A stretch of DNA of 33,322 bases, from the NCBI GenBank assembly GCA_025210965.1, contig JAOAQY010000203.1, positions 1 through 33,322 of the forward strand, given 5' to 3'. A model generated the notes under the pieces. It was given only the letters and a program-made list of their open reading frames with translations. It was not told the origin of the DNA and searched no databases. This document shows positions 33,287-33,322 of the stretch, piece by piece (the first letter of the stretch is position 1; each line of letters opens with the position of its first letter). The position numbers and the translations under genes are program-made. This stretch comes from Tissierellales bacterium (GTDB taxonomy: Bacteria; Bacillota; Clostridia; Tissierellales; JAOAQY01).

Positions 33287-33322
33287 AATACATGACCTCC
33301 TCTAGTCATGCTGTATTCGAAC

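Noticed and set aside
33302-33322. Possible 3' end of the gene before flgE (frame ending TAG at 33302-33304)
   Set aside because: Only six codons are inside the window and another frame also ends here; flgD or a flagellar operon protein is expected, but sequence cannot decide.
1-33322. CRISPR arrays, tRNA or rRNA genes, insertion sequences, prophage or defence genes
   Set aside because: None was seen by eye; gene content is conserved flagellar and housekeeping, gaps are short, and gene order is close to that of related Firmicutes.

Overview
The window looks like a chromosomal segment of a motile, low-GC, Gram-positive bacterium, most likely of class Clostridia. Evidence: AT-rich sequence, strong AGGAGG-type ribosome binding sites, a Gram-positive PolC-type replicase, a CheC/CheD/FliY chemotaxis set, a short 215-residue EF-Ts, and a gene order that closely follows the Bacillus/Clostridium fla/che-rpsB-polC-nusA block. 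I cannot name genus or species. Every supported gene is on the minus strand, so transcription runs from high to low coordinates. I found no rRNA, tRNA, CRISPR array, insertion sequence or prophage gene. No stretch without a gene exceeds 300 bases; the longest is about 174 bases, between tsf and pyrH.

Region 1 (about 33.3 down to 13.6 kb) is the distal part of a fla/che operon. In transcription order it holds flgE (hook), a small swrD/flbD gene, motA-motB (stator), fliL, fliM, fliY (C-ring), cheY, fliO-fliP-fliQ-fliR-flhB-flhA (export gate), flhF-flhG (number and placement of flagella), a PilZ/YcgR c-di-GMP receptor, cheB, cheC, cheD, the sigma-28 gene sigD, a DUF342/FapA-type gene and a small membrane gene at the swrB position. 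Genes overlap or lie within about 30 bases of each other. cheA and cheW, which sit between cheB and cheC in Bacillus subtilis, are absent here.

Region 2 (13.6 to 10.4 kb) starts at a good sigma-A type promoter and carries rpsB, tsf, pyrH, frr and an unrecognised 63-codon gene. Region 3 (10.4 to 5.5 kb) holds uppS, cdsA, dxr, rseP and ispG, so undecaprenyl carrier synthesis, phospholipid synthesis, site-2 proteolysis and two MEP-pathway isoprenoid steps are side by side. Region 4 (5.4 kb to the left edge) holds polC, rimP and a truncated nusA.

The most interesting non-coding signals are terminator-like hairpins placed between genes that are otherwise in one directional cluster. In front of rimP-nusA and in front of dxr, a candidate promoter lies just after the preceding gene, followed by a terminator hairpin and then the start of the next gene. 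This is the layout of a transcription attenuator. A near-perfect 24-base inverted repeat sits between tsf and pyrH. Other points worth checking are an EF-hand-like calcium loop inside the hook protein, the 63-residue protein between frr and uppS, and several TTG starts. Most of the window is well-known conserved machinery; I do not see a clearly new multi-gene system in it.
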